Of a DNA stretch of 64,000 bases, positions 46,207 to 54,569 are shown piece after piece; position 1 is the first letter of the stretch, and each line of letters starts with the position of its first letter. The notes below the pieces were generated by a model that worked only from the letters and a program-made list of their open reading frames with translations, was not told where the DNA came from and made no database searches. The position numbers and the translations under genes are program-made. Source of the DNA: an archaeon (GTDB taxonomy: Archaea > Aenigmatarchaeota > Aenigmatarchaeia > QMZP01 > JAFGSV01); the NCBI GenBank assembly GCA_028279705.1, contig JANQNF010000016.1, forward strand, positions 111,864 through 175,863. The letters run 5' to 3'.

Positions 46207-47300
46207 TAGATGGTGATTTCCTTCGTCTGTAGGGTTCTGGCCTTCTGCTGATTAAACGTTCCTGTAGAAACTAGCCTGATTACGGCATTGTTTCTAAATG
46301 AATTATAATCAGAAGCGCCTAGGTAGCTCATGCTGGACCGTAGTGCGCCGTTAAACCGGCCTAGGACTTCTTCTACGCTGCCGTAGACTTTTACGACGCT
46401 CGCTACACCCTCGGACGTAACAATCTCTCCACGGGCTTTGTATACCTGCTGAGCTTCCATGCTGGCTGAGCCACGGTATTGTCTATAGTTCGCCCATTCG
46501 TGTCTATCCGGGTTAACCGGCTCTCCGCTTTCTGTTACTGCTTGTCCCGGCCCTTCATAGGTGCCAGCAAACGCCCTGCCCATCAGGGCAAAATCTGCTC
46601 CACAGGCGATGGCCTTAGCGAATGAGCCGCCAGTGTCCATGCCGCCGTCGCAGATGATGGAGACTTGGCGACCGTAGCTGGCCGCATGTTCTTTCTCTTC
46701 TAGGCATTCTAGTAGAGAAGTCACTAGACCAACACCCACGCCCGTCACCCTGCTAGTTCGGCAAGCCTGTCCGTTTCCGATTCCCACTCTGATAGCATCT
46801 AGGCCAGCATCGATTCCGGTCCTGAATCCTGCTCCGGTGGCTACGTTGCCGGAAATCAGATAGACGTCTTCAAGCTCTGCTTTGATGTTTCGGCAAGCTT
46901 CGATGGTCTTCTGATTTAGAAAAGCCACATCAACGATAATGCCGAAAGCACCAGCGTTGTATAGCTTGACAGCACGTTCTAGATAGTCCGGAGTAGTGCC
47001 TACTGCTGCCAAGACAGGCTGGCCAGCCGCAACGACGCGGCTGACCATTTCAACCTGCTCCTCGATGGTTTGGAATCTGTGAATAGCTCCAACGCCACCG
47101 GCTTTTGCGATAGCAATTGCTACCTTGTCATCGCAAACGTCAGCCATTGGGCTGGCAATAATAGGAGTATGAAGTTTTACTTTGCCCATAAAAGTGGTCG
47201 TGTCGATATCTGTCTTACGACTACTAATTGGGCTGTAGTGATGTGGTTCGAGAGAAACATCCTCGAATCCATACGTGAACTTTTCGATTAGCTTAGGCAT
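46206..47300 (-). CDS. IMPDH/GMP reductase family protein
   Basis: 364 aa barrel. TFMGKVKLHTPIIASPMADV and GGVGAIHRF open the fold. The catalytic loop is GIGNGQACRTSRVTGVG (usual form: G-x-G-x-G-S-I/V-C-T-T-R); the Cys nucleophile and Thr two residues later are kept, but the Ser before it is Gln. No CBS domain, as in GMP reductase. GADFALMGRAFAG is the phosphate loop. GMP reductase makes IMP from GMP; IMPDH makes XMP. Which reaction is unclear. Neighbouring PurA-like enzyme uses IMP. Confidence 0.8.
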   Translation of the reverse strand: MPKLIEKFTYGFEDVSLEPHHYSPISSRKTDIDTTTFMGKVKLHTPIIASPMADVCDDKVAIAIAKAGGVGAIHRFQTIEEQVEMVSRVVAAGQPVLAAVGTTPDYLERAVKLYNAGAFGIIVDVAFLNQKTIEACRNIKAELEDVYLISGNVATGAGFRTGIDAGLDAIRVGIGNGQACRTSRVTGVGVGLVTSLLECLEEKEHAASYGRQVSIICDGGMDTGGSFAKAIACGADFALMGRAFAGTYEGPGQAVTESGEPVNPDRHEWANYRQYRGSASMEAQQVYKARGEIVTSEGVASVVKVYGSVEEVLGRFNGALRSSMSYLGASDYNSFRNNAVIRLVSTGTFNQQKARTLQTKEITI

Positions 47301-48069
47301 CGAGTTTCTCTAGGATTTCCTTTGCTACAACAACGTCTCCGTTGTTGATTGTGTTCCGCACTGTCTCTGGGTCGAAACCTAGAGAGTTCACGGTCTGACC
47401 GTCAACGAGGTCTTGTAAGCACCTCGATGTTAGGTCGTAAACGATACCGATGGATTCGCGGTCACGAATCCACCAGTTCGACATTGGGCGGTATTCACCG
47501 CCGGGATATTCTTTTGGTCTGTGAGCACCAGCCGCGCCGTACAGAGAGCGGCGTTCTCTGGCTTCGTCTGTGTCGTCTTCTACGACTGACAGGATGCCAA
47601 GTCTCAAGTCCATCAACTTAATCATCTCTACTACTTTGAACGGGTCTTCAAAGACCGGATGACAGAAATGGACGTGAGCGCCTGCGGTGCGAAGAGTTGT
47701 ATCTTCTGCGTTACAACTTAGCTTGTTGACAGCTAGCTCATAAGCGCAAAAGTCAGGCGAACAACCAAACAGTTTGGCTTCATCTGTTTCTAACTCATCT
47801 TGCGGGAAATGAGCAGAAGCAGCTACACGAATGCCAATACCGTCTTTGGCAAACTGCCTACGTGCTTCTTCAAGATTTTCCCAGACATTGTTGATGAATC
47901 CGTCTCGGCTTGCAGCCGGGTCTACTGTGAATTCGGCCAATACGTTGTCGAAAAAGATTCGTCCGTATGGCAATTCACGTCCTTCGTGGCCCAGCACGGG
48001 AACGGCAGACACCAAACCGCCGTCTTTTTCGAGCATGAATTCAATGTCTGCTCCGATTGTGAAATCCAT
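47293..48069 (-). CDS. phiEco32-type COOH-NH2 ligase (amidoligase)
   Basis: 258 aa. FTIGADIEFMLEKDGG (acidic metal site), AEFTVDPAAS, and TAGAHVHFCHP are family landmarks of the glutamine-synthetase-like carboxylate-amine ligases found in phage phiEco32 and relatives. RRSLYGAAGAHRPKEY...EYRPMSNWW is the substrate/ATP segment. Would join a carboxylate and an amine with ATP. A second and third ligase-like protein (52434, 60615) and a glutamine amidotransferase (53519) accompany it. Confidence 0.85.
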   Translation of the reverse strand: MDFTIGADIEFMLEKDGGLVSAVPVLGHEGRELPYGRIFFDNVLAEFTVDPAASRDGFINNVWENLEEARRQFAKDGIGIRVAASAHFPQDELETDEAKLFGCSPDFCAYELAVNKLSCNAEDTTLRTAGAHVHFCHPVFEDPFKVVEMIKLMDLRLGILSVVEDDTDEARERRSLYGAAGAHRPKEYPGGEYRPMSNWWIRDRESIGIVYDLTSRCLQDLVDGQTVNSLGFDPETVRNTINNGDVVVAKEILEKLDA

Positions 48070-48074
48070 ATCGT

Positions 48075-48869
48075 TTACTCTTTAATTACCGCATCTTCTC
48101 TGATGGCGGCTTCTCCTTGTGTCTTTTTATTCTTACCCATCTTGGATAGCTCTTTCAAGTCCCAAAGCTTCTGTAGCTGTTCCTGTCTGGGTGAGTTTAC
48201 AATACCCCAACTGTGATGCACTGTATGCAGGTCGGCATCTTTGGGATAGTTATCTTCCATCTTTGGTCTAAAGATAGACAGACCCCTTTTCAAGATTAGC
48301 AATCTCATCTGACGAGATTCTTTGAGGTATCCTGAATCGTTATGCTCAACTTCGTTCCTGTAGTACGAAATCGCTCTGTTCATACTGCCACCGCCCGGAT
48401 AATGGCATCCGATGCGGATATACAGAGTGAGTAGAGATAGCATAGGCGATGCGTGAATCCAGCAGGGCGGACATGTGAACATCCATACCCGCTGGTCGGT
48501 CTTACCGAAAAGCACGCGCTCTGCTTTTGATTCGGGGAATCCGTGCTGTCTCTCAACGATATTGAGAAACTTGACGGACTGCTTAATTACCCGGTCGAAC
48601 TCTTGCGGTTCTCTTTCTTTGTCTCGAACAACGATTTTTACCGGGTCCATGGACATGTTGGGGTTTACCGATGGGTCATAGGAGAACCCATAAATACCCA
48701 CTTTTTCGCCATGGATTTGGGACCAAACAACATCATTCATGAAGTCTTTGCATAGCACCCATGCGTGACACTGTTCGTTTTCAGGACTTACGAAAGCTAG
48801 CTGAAATCCAGTGTTATAGATTTCGTTTAAGTTTGCTTCGGCGCTTTCGTTTGGTTTTACTGTTCTCAT
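48075..48869 (-). CDS. hypothetical protein, 264 aa, amidoligase neighbour
   Basis: MRTVKPNESAEANLNE then CHAWVLCKDFMNDVVWS, EKVGIYGFSYDPS, FTCPPCWIHASP and SYYRNEVEHND. ATG 48869 is preferred over TTG 48902. No family recognised; the Cys/His-rich WMFTCPPCWIH could be an active site or metal centre. Five bases before the ligase gene, so likely co-transcribed and possibly its partner (inference). Confidence 0.5.
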   Translation of the reverse strand: MRTVKPNESAEANLNEIYNTGFQLAFVSPENEQCHAWVLCKDFMNDVVWSQIHGEKVGIYGFSYDPSVNPNMSMDPVKIVVRDKEREPQEFDRVIKQSVKFLNIVERQHGFPESKAERVLFGKTDQRVWMFTCPPCWIHASPMLSLLTLYIRIGCHYPGGGSMNRAISYYRNEVEHNDSGYLKESRQMRLLILKRGLSIFRPKMEDNYPKDADLHTVHHSWGIVNSPRQEQLQKLWDLKELSKMGKNKKTQGEAAIREDAVIKE

Positions 48870-49164
48870 TTGGCTTTCTACGTTTTGACGTTGTTCGTAC
48901 AAGCTTACTGTGTAAGTATAAGCCGTTTGACAGTTTTAAGAACGACTTTACTTTGTGCGGAGGGTATGGACGAGTGCCTTCGACCGTAGGCTCAAAGAGC
49001 ATAATGGTCCTAGACTTACCATTCTCCACAATAACCAAGCGGGAATGATGTATCTGTCGGCGTAATTCAGCTACCGCGTGGTTGAATTTTTTGAATTCAG
49101 GACCATATCCGTACGAGTTGGCTCGTTTAGACCAGACCCAATCATGTTCAACTCTAAAAATCAT
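48814..49164 (-). CDS. hypothetical protein with very basic tail, 116 aa
   Basis: MIFRVEHDWVWSKRANSYG then FNHAVAELRRQIHHSRLVIV, FEPTVEGTRPYPP, and a tail KRRKPNENSKTKRKRRSKLKR that overlaps the next gene in another frame. Likely nucleic-acid binding by charge. No family recognised. Confidence 0.5.
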   Translation of the reverse strand: MIFRVEHDWVWSKRANSYGYGPEFKKFNHAVAELRRQIHHSRLVIVENGKSRTIMLFEPTVEGTRPYPPHKVKSFLKLSNGLYLHSKLVRTTSKRRKPNENSKTKRKRRSKLKRNL

Positions 49165-49646
49165 AGTACGCGGTTAATCTTTTCCGTGTCTTCTGGATTC
49201 ACCTCTACGCCGATATCGGAGATGAGCTTTCCGTTAAGGTGGTCCAATTCATGTAGCCATGCTCGTGCTGAAATACCCTCTAGCTCGAAAGGCTTAGTAC
49301 GAATGGCGTCTTTGACGACGATTGTCGTAGGACGCTTAACAACAAACAGCCGTCCGGGAATGGACAGGCAGCCTTCCACTTCTTCCCGCTCTTGTGGGCC
49401 AATCTCTACAATTCTAGGATTGACGAATGCTGCATAGTGCGCTTTGTCTCGTAAAACGAATACGCGGTCGTTAATTCCGGCCTGTGGTGCAGCAAACCCA
49501 ATGCAGCTAATGTCATTGTAGACTAGAAACTGCATCAATTTCTTGGCTAATCTCATACCGCTCCACTTAGAAACTTTACGAGCCTTTGCTCTAAGCTTAG
49601 ATGGGTCGGTGATTAGTTCCATTCTGTGTACTGGGATGCTACTCAT
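49161..49646 (-). CDS. def: peptide deformylase
   Basis: 161 aa with all three motifs: IGFAAPQAG, EGCLSIPG (Cys metal ligand) and WLHELDHLNG (HExxH-type metal and catalytic Glu). It removes formyl groups from nascent proteins. Phage deformylases are known in marine phages, where they may favour synthesis of particular proteins. Overlaps the next gene by 1 base. Confidence 0.93.
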   Translation of the reverse strand: MSSIPVHRMELITDPSKLRAKARKVSKWSGMRLAKKLMQFLVYNDISCIGFAAPQAGINDRVFVLRDKAHYAAFVNPRIVEIGPQEREEVEGCLSIPGRLFVVKRPTTIVVKDAIRTKPFELEGISARAWLHELDHLNGKLISDIGVEVNPEDTEKINRVL

Positions 49647-49966
49647 TATTCTAGTGTCTTCCTATGTTCGTCTGTCTTACTCCAAGGATTATTTGGTGGC
49701 AGTAAGATGACGGTTGATTCTTTCTCGTGTTCTTTGATTCTGTCCCGAATCTTTGCTAGGATTTTTACTGTTGTTAGGCTTTCTGTGCTTGCTGAGGTAC
49801 TCTGTGTTTCTATTATATAGACGGCCCAGCGTGTAGAGAGCTTGGAGAAAAGTGCTCTAAATTTAGCTACAATTTCCCCAAGCCCTAAGTTAGTGTCTAG
49901 TGCCCAGATACCGCACTGTTTACCTGCCACTTCATCCTTTAGGCAGAATAGATACGTCTTGTTCAT
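49646..49966 (-). CDS. hypothetical protein, 106 aa
   Basis: MNKTYLFCLKDEVAGKQCGIWALD then RWAVYIIETQSTSASTESL and DRIKEHEKESTVILLP. Alternating strands and helices resemble a small Rossmann-like or reductase-like domain, not identified. ATG 49966 overlaps the PhoH end by 35 bases; upstream readings run into that gene and are rejected. Confidence 0.5.
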   Translation of the reverse strand: MNKTYLFCLKDEVAGKQCGIWALDTNLGLGEIVAKFRALFSKLSTRWAVYIIETQSTSASTESLTTVKILAKIRDRIKEHEKESTVILLPPNNPWSKTDEHRKTLE

Positions 49967-50648
49967 ACAGTTCGATAATCTTGGAAGTTTTGTCGTTTCT
50001 AACAATGTCTGATTCGTCGTACAGTCTAACGACAGCGAAGCCGTCTTCTGACACAAACCTAGCTGATGCGTCTGTGAGACCACAGAGTTCAACAGGGTTG
50101 TCTCGCTGATTGACGTCTCCGGTAACAACAATCTTGGAGTTTTCTCCTACACGAGTCAATATCATTTTCATTGCTTCAATTGTGCAGTTCTGTGCTTCTT
50201 CTACAATGATAAAACAATTGCGGAGTGTTCTACCACGTAGGAAAGCAAGTGGAACAATCTCAATCTTCTCTTGGTCCACTAGCGCACGAAGCAACGGTCT
50301 ATCGATGAATTGCTCAATATTGTCCAGAATGCTTCCAAAGTAGGGATACATCTTGTCAAACGCATCACCCGGAAGATGGCCAATATCATCTTCACATGCG
50401 GCCATGTTACGACGAATAATGACAATCTTGTTAACGTCACTATCCTTCATGAACAGGTATTTTAGCGCCATTCCAACAGCGCAGTAGGTTTTACCCGAGC
50501 CAGCATGTCCTAGTGCAATCGTAAAATCGTTTTCACGAATGCTTTGAATGTACTGAATTTGGTTTTCTGAAATTCCCTTAATTCGAATCTGAGTCTTTTT
50601 CCTGTCCGAGTGTTTCGGAACTCTTCTCTCTCGTCTTGGCTGTCCCAA
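49932..50648 (-). CDS. PhoH-like ATPase
   Basis: 238 aa. LGHAGSGKTYCAVGMALKYL is the P-loop; FLRGRTLRNCFIIVEEAQNC is the Walker B and family signature; VVTGDVNQRD the sensor. PhoH proteins are P-loop ATPases, some with RNase activity in toxin/antitoxin pairs; phage role unclear. Start TTG 50648 is chosen because AGGAG lies 6 bases upstream and no ATG precedes the conserved part. Overlaps the upstream gene by 71 bases. Confidence 0.88.
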   Translation of the reverse strand: MGQPRRERRVPKHSDRKKTQIRIKGISENQIQYIQSIRENDFTIALGHAGSGKTYCAVGMALKYLFMKDSDVNKIVIIRRNMAACEDDIGHLPGDAFDKMYPYFGSILDNIEQFIDRPLLRALVDQEKIEIVPLAFLRGRTLRNCFIIVEEAQNCTIEAMKMILTRVGENSKIVVTGDVNQRDNPVELCGLTDASARFVSEDGFAVVRLYDESDIVRNDKTSKIIELYEQDVSILPKG

Positions 50649-50880
50649 TGTCGTCTCCTATCGCTTGAGCTTGTGCGATAAGCTCATCAAGGTCAATGGA
50701 ATCATAGGTGGCATCACGCAAAGTTTGTTCAATCTTGCGTAGGACTGCAATAGTCTCTTCCTGCACATCAATACCTAGAGACATGAGGAGTTGCGCACCT
50801 GTAGTTATACCGGTGATACCGGAAGCTAGGGTGGGTTTAAATAGAGGGTGTCGAGCGGTGTTTTTTAGAATATCACTCAT
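50578..50880 (-). CDS. hypothetical protein, 100 aa
   Basis: MSDILKNTARHPLFKPTLASG then GAQLLMSLGIDVQEETIAVLR and an acidic tail. Helical, no domain recognised. ATG 50880 lies 6 bases after a TATAAT (50887-50892, minus). The PhoH gene starts within its last 71 bases. Confidence 0.55.
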   Translation of the reverse strand: MSDILKNTARHPLFKPTLASGITGITTGAQLLMSLGIDVQEETIAVLRKIEQTLRDATYDSIDLDELIAQAQAIGDDIGTAKTREKSSETLGQEKDSDSN

Positions 50881-50886
50881 CACTCT

Positions 50887-50892
50887 ATTATA
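50887..50892 (-). promoter_or_regulatory. -10-like hexamer just before a gene
   Basis: Minus-strand TATAAT, 6 bases (AGAGTG) before ATG 50880, with GAGTG as the only ribosome-like sequence. No -35 visible. Similar spacing is seen at 13344 and 31390. Confidence 0.3.
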
Positions 50893-50895
50893 CAC

Positions 50896-51249
50896 CTAAC
50901 GAGAGAAGAAGCGAGACCGGAATTCTTCGATGAACATTCTGTCTTTTCTGGATGCTTTCTTAGTCCCAGAATAGAAGAATACCAAGCCTCGAACGGATTT
51001 TGATTTGTCTTTAGGTGACGTCCATACTGCGTGGGGAGCCCCGCACAGTTCGCACTCAGATTTGTTAGTCACCAATTTTGTACTTAGACCGAATTGTTTA
51101 ATTACCCATTCTGCGCTCTTGTTATTCCTAATAAGAGAGCGAAGTACAGCTTCGACATATTCTTCTGCCGTCATTCGTTTGAATTCGTTGACGTTCTGAG
51201 AATCGAAGACATACTTACCGCAGCTTAGGCAGATTGGTGTTTCTACCAT
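50896..51249 (-). CDS. zinc-finger protein, 117 aa
   Basis: MVETPICLSCGKYVF gives one CxxC, and CELCGAPHAVW a second, making a four-Cys zinc site split over the domain. AEEYVEAVLRSLIRNNKSAEW is helical. No named family. First of four tandem zinc proteins ending at 52441. Confidence 0.6.
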   Translation of the reverse strand: MVETPICLSCGKYVFDSQNVNEFKRMTAEEYVEAVLRSLIRNNKSAEWVIKQFGLSTKLVTNKSECELCGAPHAVWTSPKDKSKSVRGLVFFYSGTKKASRKDRMFIEEFRSRFFSR

Positions 51250-51698
51250 ATGAAGACCGGTTCACCGTTAATTTCTTTGATGAATTCTTCGTCTGATGTA
51301 TAACCGCCTGTTTTTCCTCCGGAGCCAAAACCAACGCGGTCATCATCGTCGTCGTCGTCCTTTTGATTGTTGATAAGCCTTTCTAGCTTAGCTTCGTACT
51401 CTGGACGACACTTTTCCCACTCGGCAAGAACATCTAGTACCTTGCCGAAGTAGTCTGCTGCATGAATAGTTGACCCGCACTTTTCATTGGTGCATTCGCC
51501 AACAGGTTTGTTCATGTGCTTTTCGTGGTCACAAAGATTTGTGTCGCAAATAGGACAACGCGGTTGGTAGGTTGTGAAGTTGTTGCCTAAGAATTGCTCT
51601 ACAACTGCCCTAACAAGTTCTAGGGCATCATCGGGAGACTTAAGTTCAAAGACTTCAGTGCTTCCAATCTTCAAACCAAATTTAGATGATACTGTCAT
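51243..51698 (-). CDS. zinc-ribbon protein, 151 aa
   Basis: Starts with FGLKIGSTEVFELKSPDD then a Cys cluster: CPICDTNLCDHEKHMNKPVG, ECTNEKCG, suited to two zinc ions. An Asp-rich stretch (DDDDDDR) follows near residue 118. Function unknown. Overlaps the upstream gene by 7 bases. Confidence 0.6.
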   Translation of the reverse strand: MTVSSKFGLKIGSTEVFELKSPDDALELVRAVVEQFLGNNFTTYQPRCPICDTNLCDHEKHMNKPVGECTNEKCGSTIHAADYFGKVLDVLAEWEKCRPEYEAKLERLINNQKDDDDDDDRVGFGSGGKTGGYTSDEEFIKEINGEPVFIW

Positions 51699-51699
51699 T

Positions 51700-52128
51700 T
51701 TACTCTGTTACTAAACATTCTACGCAATACAGTTTTTTGTCTATTTCAGACCGAACTAGACTGCCTGATTCGTGTAAGTCTTTATCACACTTAACGCAGC
51801 GATTTCTCAGTGACTTGTGCATACTGTCGAAATCAAATACACCCCACGGTAGAGTTTCGAAGTCGCCTACTGTACCACAAGCCAAACAAGCTGTATTCTT
51901 TAGTATGTTTGCGCGGTTTATTACTACTGCTGGCCAAATTACTCTGTACTTGAAAAACGGATGGCTTTTATCCCACTGTGGATTAGCGTGCGGATTTCTA
52001 TAACCCACAACATTTTTATTGGGTATTAGCTCCATCTCTAAACGACAGTGATTACACATGATATCTGCATCCGGCACACATCGTGCTTCTTCAATCACTA
52101 CATCGCTTAATCTGAAAACTTTATGCAT
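51700..52128 (-). CDS. zinc-ribbon protein, 142 aa
   Basis: CNHCRLEMELIPNKNVVGY, CLACGTVGDFETLPW, then CVKCDKDLHESG and CVECL: at least three CxxC pairs, so two zinc sites. No family recognised. Sits in a run of tandem zinc-rich genes. Confidence 0.6.
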   Translation of the reverse strand: MHKVFRLSDVVIEEARCVPDADIMCNHCRLEMELIPNKNVVGYRNPHANPQWDKSHPFFKYRVIWPAVVINRANILKNTACLACGTVGDFETLPWGVFDFDSMHKSLRNRCVKCDKDLHESGSLVRSEIDKKLYCVECLVTE

Positions 52129-52441
52129 GTTTCAACCAGAAGATGAGGCTTTCCGGGTCGAACCTAGACTCTTCATCAATGATTAGCACACCCTTATTAC
52201 ATGCTGGGCACACAATCCTGCCGTGATGCTCTACCACAATCTTAACTAATTCTGGGCACACAACATTCACATGGTCAAAAGATATGTGTGATTCTTCAGC
52301 AACCATATAGGATGGCCAGTCACCGCCAACTTCAGGCTTAACACCAACTTGGAATTGCTGAAAACATTCATCGCAGCACAAGTCGGGTCTAGTGGAACCT
52401 TTAATCCTAGTTAGGAAGATTCCTTCGATTTTCTTACTCAA
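52121..52441 (-). CDS. zinc-ribbon protein, 106 aa
   Basis: RPDLCCDECFQQFQVG and RIVCPACNKGVLI provide CxxC pairs. Strand-rich. Last of the zinc-ribbon run; overlaps the amidoligase stop by 8 bases and is transcribed after it. Function unknown, possibly linked to that pathway by position. Confidence 0.6.
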   Translation of the reverse strand: MSKKIEGIFLTRIKGSTRPDLCCDECFQQFQVGVKPEVGGDWPSYMVAEESHISFDHVNVVCPELVKIVVEHHGRIVCPACNKGVLIIDEESRFDPESLIFWLKHA

Positions 52442-53522
52442 GCGGAAGCTCCGGATGGTGCTTCAAGTAGTTGCCTAAACCGAAAACCATTCTCTTCTCT
52501 AACATTAGAGCAAGAGCCTGACGCGGGTCATCATTCTCACCCATCGACATGATTTTCTTGTAGTTGGTTTTTGTCATGCAGTTGTGATTGAATTTGAGTA
52601 GTCTATGAGCAATAAACTGCATCATAGTTACTGTGGGCTCAATCAAACTCTCGCTGCCACCTTTCTTGATTCCGAATAGGAACATCAGAACTTTTCTGAT
52701 ATCGCCGTACAAACCCCGCTGCAATTTCGGTAGGCCAGACAGCTTCACCTGATTCATTGTGAATGGGAAGTTGGTCTTGAGAATTGTTCTGGTCTGCTTG
52801 GTTGTTGCAGCGACCATGATTGCTTCGCATAGGCGATACCACATTTCTACGGTATCCATATCGAAACTACCGTGGGCATATCGGAATTCGATTGTGCCGT
52901 GTTTGAACAGCGCAACGAAGTTTAGACCATGGTATCTGGTCCAGTCGTACTTCTGTGGTTTTTTCTCGCTGTTCACGAAGTCGGGATAGTATTCCCGATT
53001 TTTGTGTCGGTAACTGTCCTGATGTGCGTCAACGCCCATGTATGAACGGAACCACAAGTCACGCAAGTCTACAATGTCACGAGCGCGAATGCACTGGAAC
53101 AGATTGAAGTTCAACGGTGCTGCAAAGTTAGTTCCGAACCTAGACGGTGGATTCATGGCATAGAACAGTGTTTCTGCCATAGCCATGATAATCAGGACGT
53201 TGCGGATTTCCTTGTGGCTCAATTCGCTTGCATCGAAGTGGAAGTGAATACCACAGTCGATGCCGGTGATACGGCTCAAGCCTAGGTCGTTAGCTGCTTT
53301 GTTGGCACAGAAACAGACTTGCAGCATTTCTCTGACACCGGGTTCTCCAATTAGAATCGGAGAAACGATTTCATTGCCGCAACTACCGTCCTGTTCAATC
53401 TTCCAGTTAACGATACCGCATTCGGACGTGAGCAATTGTAGGTACTCGTAGAAGTTACCTTTGCCGCCGCCACCGGCTTGTCCAACGGCGGCCGTAAATT
53501 CTAATTCGGCTCCGAATTTCAT
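52434..53522 (-). CDS. amidoligase (Amidoligase_2 type)
   Basis: 362 aa. FGAELEFTAAVGQAG (two acidic metal ligands), WKIEQDGSCGNEIVSP (E-x2-QDGS), and ITGIDCGIHFHFD (GxHxH) are the landmarks of GS-fold COOH-NH2 ligases (PF12224). C-terminal part has RFGTNFAAPLNFNL. It would activate a carboxylate with ATP and attach an amine. Its ATG overlaps the stop of the glutamine amidotransferase gene by 4 bases, so the two are made together; the latter may supply ammonia. Confidence 0.88.
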   Translation of the reverse strand: MKFGAELEFTAAVGQAGGGGKGNFYEYLQLLTSECGIVNWKIEQDGSCGNEIVSPILIGEPGVREMLQVCFCANKAANDLGLSRITGIDCGIHFHFDASELSHKEIRNVLIIMAMAETLFYAMNPPSRFGTNFAAPLNFNLFQCIRARDIVDLRDLWFRSYMGVDAHQDSYRHKNREYYPDFVNSEKKPQKYDWTRYHGLNFVALFKHGTIEFRYAHGSFDMDTVEMWYRLCEAIMVAATTKQTRTILKTNFPFTMNQVKLSGLPKLQRGLYGDIRKVLMFLFGIKKGGSESLIEPTVTMMQFIAHRLLKFNHNCMTKTNYKKIMSMGENDDPRQALALMLEKRMVFGLGNYLKHHPELPLE

Positions 53523-54556
53523 CTCTTATGTTGTTCCAAAAATGTTACTAGTTCCTTCTTAATGTCAGAAGGCATTAGTTCGAATTCGTCGTTTTGAAAA
53601 GTTTCTGTCTTTAGGTCTGCGTGTTCATCATGCGCACCAAAAGGTACAATCGAGCCATCAATACCTAGTTCGAAATCGTCCCCAAAGATGGTCGAGTATG
53701 CTAGAGGATGTTGTGACTGTTCCTGAATCTCTTTTGTACCCACCGTATCGTCGTCGGAACCTGTCCAAGCCTGTTGATGCGCTTTGGTAAAAGACACTAA
53801 GTCTTCCTTTACCACTGTACCATCTTGTTTTAGACGATACAGCTTGTGGGTTTCTACAACCGAACGCTTAAATCCTAGCTGGTGTAGATTTTTGCTATCA
53901 TATAGCATCTCTAGGGCTTTGTCGAAGATAGCATCTGTGCTGACGAAGAATACGCAGTTTAGCCTCTCGCATTCGAAGATGTGTAGAGGGTTGCCACTAT
54001 TTCTAGTCAGTAGAACTTCTGTAGGATTGCGCCTGTCAACGAAAGCTGTAGCGATGCTCGCCATGCCACTAGAGCCATGTGTCACCATCATCATTCGTCG
54101 AAGACCCTGTTTCATATCTTCGTCGACTTCGGCCAAGTGCAACAGCACTTCGCTGTCGCACTCGGTTTGCATATCGAAATTATAGGTCCTAGCAATGCTT
54201 TCAAATGAAAACACCATGCCATTGTGGACCATTACGCTATGCTTACCGATATGTGGGTGATTATTTGCATTGACGTTCGGGTCACCATCTGTGGTTGACC
54301 GTGTATGTGCGATGTACAGGCTGCCGGGATTGAAACGTAACGACTTCCAACCCATAGACCTATAAATCAGGTCTTGTGCTGGAATTGGTCGCTTTTCAAA
54401 GACGTAGTGGTCACCACGCCAAACCCAGAAACCCGATGCATCTCGTCCGCGCAATTCGCCACAGGTGAATAGGCACGACAGGAATTCGTGAAACTCCTGC
54501 CTAGATTTAGACGGCAGCGATGCAATATCGCCTGCCGCGCCGAGAATAGTGCAAAT
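53519..54556 (-). CDS. class II glutamine amidotransferase, apparent AUU start
   Basis: 345 aa. RGRDASGFWVWRGD, YIAHTRSTTDG (oxyanion Arg/Thr), NNHPH and MVHNGMVFSF are GAT-II motifs, as in PurF/GlmS. The family needs Cys as residue 2; reading back in frame gives TGC ACT ATT CTC GGC, preceded by ATT at 54556. No ATG, GTG or TTG lies between the upstream in-frame stop and that Cys. AGGAG sits 8 bases before the ATT. A TTG at 54454 would delete the nucleophile. AUU starts are known for infC. Confidence 0.82.
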   Translation of the reverse strand: MCTILGAAGDIASLPSKSRQEFHEFLSCLFTCGELRGRDASGFWVWRGDHYVFEKRPIPAQDLIYRSMGWKSLRFNPGSLYIAHTRSTTDGDPNVNANNHPHIGKHSVMVHNGMVFSFESIARTYNFDMQTECDSEVLLHLAEVDEDMKQGLRRMMMVTHGSSGMASIATAFVDRRNPTEVLLTRNSGNPLHIFECERLNCVFFVSTDAIFDKALEMLYDSKNLHQLGFKRSVVETHKLYRLKQDGTVVKEDLVSFTKAHQQAWTGSDDDTVGTKEIQEQSQHPLAYSTIFGDDFELGIDGSIVPFGAHDEHADLKTETFQNDEFELMPSDIKKELVTFLEQHKR

Positions 54557-54564
54557 GGTACTAT

Positions 54565-54569
54565 CTCCT
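54565..54569 (-). promoter_or_regulatory. Shine-Dalgarno deciding an AUU start
   Basis: Minus-strand AGGAG, 8 bases before ATT 54556 and overlapping the stop codon of the upstream gene. It selects the start that leaves the catalytic Cys as residue 2. Confidence 0.75.
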
